From Rhynchopus sp. YZ270_cl-10 (taxonomy: Eukaryota > Euglenozoa > Diplonemea > Diplonemida > Diplonemidae), in contig OZ037844.1 in assembly GCA_964035575.1 (NCBI GenBank), positions 310,001-374,000 on the forward strand: a stretch of DNA of 64,000 nucleotides, read 5' to 3'. A program made the position numbers and the translations under genes. This document shows, piece by piece, positions 60,195 to 64,000 of this stretch. Position 1 is the first letter of the stretch; each line of letters opens with the position of its first letter. The notes beneath the pieces were generated by a model. That model made no database searches. It saw only the letters and a program-made list of their open reading frames with translations, and had not been told where the DNA came from.

Positions 60195-61436
60195 TCCCAT
60201 CCGCAACCCCGCAGGCGGCTGTATCCCTCTCCCTGCCTCTGTCGACGCATGCAGTACTGTTGAAGGAAATGGAACACTTCTTTCCCCTCCCCCTCCTCCT
60301 CCCCCCACCCGCATTGCATGAATTGTAACCCTAGGGGGTGACGTACCCACCCCCCTTTGAGGTCCATCTATTCCCGGTGCATTGTGGCATCGCATTCTGT
60401 GAACCGGGAGTGGGTCTTCTGGTTCAGGGGATGGTGCCTTGCGGGAGGTGTTTCTATGCAAATCTGAGGTCGGCCCACCGCCACCACCACCACCGCTACG
60501 ACTATTCCGTACCTTACGGTCCTCTTCCTCCGCGTGGTTTTCTGTGTTGTGCATCATCGGTAGATGGGGGGGTCCTGAGTGGCTTTCCCTTGGTCGACGT
60601 GGCGAAGGGGAGGTGCGCTCTTGCTCTTCGGGTTTTGATAGAATATCGCCTTTTTGGATTTGGTGAGGAATTGGACCTGGATATTTTATAGGGGAAGATG
60701 AAGGAGGAGGAGGAGGAGGAGGAGGAGGAGAAGTGTTGTTCTGCTTGCGCGCCCCCGGAACCACTACAGCAAGAAACACAATACGGTGGGCATCGTTCGA
60801 TTCGCCTTCAAAAGTGAGCTTCAAAAATGCCTTCAATAAATACCTATCTAATACAATAGTTTGTTTATGTGTTACATCCGTTGCGGTCGTTGTAGAGGCA
60901 AAGCAGTTCACCGAGGCAACGTCTCGCAGTGTGTTTGGTGTATTCCCGGTCGCGATTTTGCAGCGTTTTATGGTCGGTATTGTGTTGTCGGTGAAGATGT
61001 GTACACTAACGTCGCCCCGGGTGAACGGTAAAAACCGCTTTGCGACAGAAAGAAGACACACCGCAGACCCGGGGGCGCTCCACACACCACCCACCCCATT
61101 TACGTTCTGTTCCGACAGAGCACGCTGCTGCACGACATCTTTACACCCTACACCGTTATGGGACACTATGCTTTGCACCACGCTTACTCCATTAACCTGC
61201 TTTTTGAAGGTTCCCAATGGGAACTGTGAGACCAGAGGAAGAGCTGAAGGCGGCGACTTCGACCTCGATTGAGACCGTGGTGAACCAGAAAAACCGACAC
61301 GTCGTGAGGCGGCAGGGCGGTGCTTACGTTCCTCCCTGGTGTGGTGGGGCCTTGCATTACCTCCACGCGGCCCAGCTGGCTGCAGGCTAGAGAGAATGCC
61401 GTCAACCTCATCCAACCCTACAAAGGCAAATGACAT
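58803..61436 (-). CDS. Large protein with polyglycine tract, unknown function
   Basis: The product has 877 residues from MSFAFVGLDEVDGILSS (the frame is open farther up to 61619, but that part is low-complexity). Residues about 60-230 form a compact region with beta-rich character (SVVQSIVSHNGVGCKDVV, AVCLLSVAKRFLPFTRGDVS). Next is a disordered part with PPPPPPPPPP and several glycine runs, the longest about 40 G (60085-60188, a GGA repeat). The C-terminal 330 residues are a well-formed alpha/beta region (AYMKGLLRQAKGELLPVVCL, ARSVKDVARLFCVVDGATD). No motif that I recognise. Intracellular by lack of signals. Confidence 0.8.
60085..60188. repeat. GGA/TCC trinucleotide repeat inside the gene
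   Basis: About 34 uninterrupted CCT units on the plus strand give GGA (Gly) codons in the frame of the gene. Such a tract should vary in length between individuals. Confidence 0.95.
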
Positions 61437-61759
61437 TTTTTTGAAAAAGAACCTCCCCTGTTCAGATCTGACGAAGTTTTTATGTTGTATTGGTGAGAGG
61501 AGAAGAGGAGGGGAGGAGGAGGAGGAAGGAGAAAAGAAAACCAAACATCTTCGAAAGATGAAGAGGAAGAATGAATATGACAAAAAAAAACCACGACATC
61601 CGCCCTTTTTTTTGCACAATCAAAACAAAAAGATTTAAATATCATACCTGCGCCTCTCGGGGACACAACGTAACACCATAACACTAACAAAAACACAAAA
61701 GAAAAACGCCAACCCCCTGTAAAGGAAGTCACATGCACTTTTCTCCATCCCCCCCCATT
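61437..61759. other. Intergenic between the two last genes
   Basis: It contains A/G-rich tracts (61497-61545 GGAGGAGGAGG-type on the plus strand) and no supported coding sequence of its own. Confidence 0.5.
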
Positions 61760-62866
61760 TCAGCTCTCCCAATACGCGGTCGGGAGGTGCCGTCGTGGTG
61801 TGTGCCCTGCCCCTTTAAGAGTGCCCCCTTGTGCCCAGAGGCCTTGCATGGTGGCACTGCTACACCGTGCCACTGTGGTGACGGCTGATGAGGGACGACA
61901 AGCGAGGACGGGGGGGAGCTGGCGGCGGACGGAACCACCGGAGGCGGGCCGCTTGCGCCCTCCTCCTCCCCCTCCTGGTGGTACTGTTGAGTATCGTGGC
62001 GCGAAACAGTCCTGCGTCGGGTGCATGGAGGAGTTCCACTCCCGGTGTTGTGCACAAAGACGACGCTGTTCTCGTAGGGCCTCTTCTCGCTGCGCAGCCC
62101 ACAGCTTGCTGCGCTGCCAGAACCCTGCCCCTTTTGATACCATTTGCGGTTGACGCAGTGCTATTTGCCCCTTACGTTTCCTTTGTTGTGCTTTAAATTC
62201 TTTCAAATCTTGCGCACGAAGCTCTGCAAGCGTATACCTCCTTCGCCTTGCTTGAACAGGAATTTCTGCCTCACTTTCATAATAGACTTCTTCAGAGATG
62301 TGACTTTGTATCAAACTCGCGGAGCTCTTTCGCGACACAACAGTATTTCTTCGCTCCAACGTTGGCTCCGAAAGTGTTTCTTCAGTTTCAGTTGAAGGCA
62401 CGATATCGGTGGTGGACGACACATCATCAGAGCTTGCTTCTGAGCGGAAAAGATTGTTGAATTCTGCACTGCTAATCACTCCGGGGTCGGCGGTATGGAG
62501 GGTAGAGAGAAAATCGGGGGAAAGCTCAAAATCGCACACTGTTTTGCGTAGTCGTTCCGTCCTTACACCTGAGGTTCCCTCCGCACACAGCGCCGCAAAC
62601 GCGGACGCAGTATTCGAGAGTGAATGCGCGACAACGTAACGCTCCTTGAGACACCCCATCACACCCAAACACTGCTCCAACGTCAGGCAGTGCCCCGTAC
62701 GGTACCCAGCGTTTTCCAGAAGCTCTGCTAAGTCCGGGTCCGTCGGCGGCTGTGCACAAGCCTCATGTACCAACCGCCGAATCGACGAAAAATCACGCAA
62801 CCCACCACTCCCATCATATTTCTCCTTCAATCGAAATACGTCCGACGCTGTTAAAAGAACGGACAT
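61760..62866 (-). CDS. Possible EF-hand/flagellar-type protein
   Basis: The product has 368 residues and is intact from MSVLLTASDVFRLKEKYDGS. The first 150 residues look like a degenerate helical EF-hand pair (DLAELLENAGYRTGHCLTLE, HTADPGVISSAEFNNLF), without clear calcium ligands. The middle has acidic Ser-rich sequence, then a basic helix (YTLAELRAQDLKEFKAQQRK) and GFWQRSKLWAAQREEALREQ. The last kind of tract is common in cilium-associated proteins. The tail is Pro/Gly/Arg-rich. A role at the flagellum or cytoskeleton is only a guess. Confidence 0.65.
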   Translation of the reverse strand: MSVLLTASDVFRLKEKYDGSGGLRDFSSIRRLVHEACAQPPTDPDLAELLENAGYRTGHCLTLEQCLGVMGCLKERYVVAHSLSNTASAFAALCAEGTSGVRTERLRKTVCDFELSPDFLSTLHTADPGVISSAEFNNLFRSEASSDDVSSTTDIVPSTETEETLSEPTLERRNTVVSRKSSASLIQSHISEEVYYESEAEIPVQARRRRYTLAELRAQDLKEFKAQQRKRKGQIALRQPQMVSKGAGFWQRSKLWAAQREEALREQRRLCAQHREWNSSMHPTQDCFAPRYSTVPPGGGGGGRKRPASGGSVRRQLPPVLACRPSSAVTTVARCSSATMQGLWAQGGTLKGAGHTPRRHLPTAYWES

Positions 62867-64000
62867 CAGAGAGAGAGAGGTAAGGGGAAGGCTGTAAAGG
62901 GAGAGTATGCTTGAGGAAGGTTAAGGGATTTGGAAGGGAGTTGATTAAAAGTTTGTAAAACGAAAAATTGGTTGGTTCTCTGTATTGCTCTGGCTCTTGT
63001 TTTTTTTTGCCGAAAAAAGCATTTTAGATGTTAACTGCAAAAGATTGGATTGGATTTGGAAGGGAGTTGGGAAAAAAATAGGAGTGGGGATTGGTATACT
63101 ATTCTTTTTGTTGGATCTCCAAAAAAAGAAACTTTTTTTTTTGTAAAAAAAAACAGGGGGGAAAACTAAAAAATTGCCGTTTTTTTTGTCCAAATTTACT
63201 GCTTTTTTGGGGGGTTTTTTTATACGTTCATTTTTTTTTATACGTTTTTATTCGTTTCACTTTTATTTTGAAAAAATTTTGTTGGAAATAGTGTAGTTGC
63301 CTCGGTTGTGTTGCCACAGTTGGTGCAATCTCCACTGTATGTATTTTTCTTTGGTTGGGCCAGAATAGTGTTAGGAAGTTGTAAGTGCAAACGCCTCACC
63401 GTACACCAGACGCAGGCACTAGGGGGGAAAAAAAGAAAAGTTTTGTAAGATGATCCTAAGCCTCTCGTGCTTGATCACCTTAAATAAGACACGGTTGGAG
63501 AATGAGTGACCAATATATTGTGAAGAATGCTTCGTATTCACACTGTTTCGCCATCGTTGCTGTCTTTATTCTGCACAACGATCGCTTCTATGCAATTGAT
63601 GGTAAAACCATCATCTTTCCTCCAAAAAAAAATAATCAAAACACTTACACCTAAGGGCTTTTAGTGGATATAGCTTAGCTCTCCCCGAACACAAAACGGG
63701 GACACATTTTACAAGAAAACCAACACCCTCATCAGGGAATGGCAGAGAACGAGCCATAGAAGCTCGATGACTTAACAACACACCTCCATGCCTAGGGCCT
63801 TCCCTCCCAACTCCCGCTGCGCCCACACGGTAAAAAATGACCAAATTTCTCACAACCAATTAAAAACCAAAAAATGGCATCGTAGACAATGTTATTTTTT
63901 TTCGAAAAAGATAATAAAACGGAGACAAAAAATAAAACGGTAGAGGGATCCCAAGCCTCACCGAACTTAGTCACATAAAAAAGAGGTTGAAAAGTGCTCA
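62867..64000. other. AT-rich intergenic end, no gene seen
   Basis: It has T/A-rich tracts (63000-63290) and a loose copy of the dispersed motif at 63445-63480 (AAGATGATCCTAAGCCTCTC, GTGCTTGATCACC). No coding region is supported up to the window edge. Confidence 0.5.

Overview
This is nuclear DNA from a eukaryotic protist whose lineage I cannot fix. The evidence is one clear phase-0 GT-AG intron (29257-29432), long intergenic repeats, a degraded 18S rRNA piece, a LINE, Tc1/mariner and hAT elements, and no operon-like packing. Every host-type gene I accept lies on the minus strand. The only long plus-strand ORFs I accept belong to transposable elements. That one-way layout, the ingi-like LINE and the BspA-type leucine-rich repeats recall euglenozoans or dinoflagellates, but the spliced gene and low density keep this open.

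Region 1 (1-14.5 kb) has no intact gene. It is a chain of foldback (inverted-repeat) elements packed end to end and nested in each other. Several are joined at the same kind of junction, CCTAGG followed by a 13-20 bp G run. Inside lie short minus-strand gene remnants, two copies of a MITE-like repeat, and perfect tandem arrays of 7 and 8 bp units.

Region 2 (14.7-25.5 kb) holds four tandem copies of a gene for a secreted type I membrane protein of about 365-371 residues (signal peptide, four conserved cysteines, one transmembrane helix, acidic tail). Each copy has conserved flanks. The first copy has lost its membrane anchor, and the third carries swapped internal blocks. Next come a ubiquitin-like/leucine-rich-repeat protein gene, an inverted-repeat element with a 9 bp array, and an intron-bearing coiled-coil gene.

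Region 3 (30-44 kb) is transposon-rich. It holds a structurally complete DD37E Tc1/mariner element (30268-31671), a decayed composite hAT element with an 8 bp target duplication (32180-34971), and an apparently complete non-LTR retrotransposon (about 36.36-43.43 kb). The last has two N-terminal ORFs and an endonuclease/RT/RNase H ORF.

Region 4 (44-57.6 kb) has a Ser/Pro-rich gene fragment, an 18S-like rRNA fragment, an unknown gene, and four tandem ankyrin-repeat genes. Their ends have been reshuffled: copy A shares the upstream region and first codons of the unrelated neighbour, and copy D is an internal fusion. Region 5 (58.8-62.9 kb) holds two single-copy genes: a large protein with a polyglycine tract and a possible EF-hand/flagellar-type protein. 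The last 1.1 kb is AT-rich with no gene seen.
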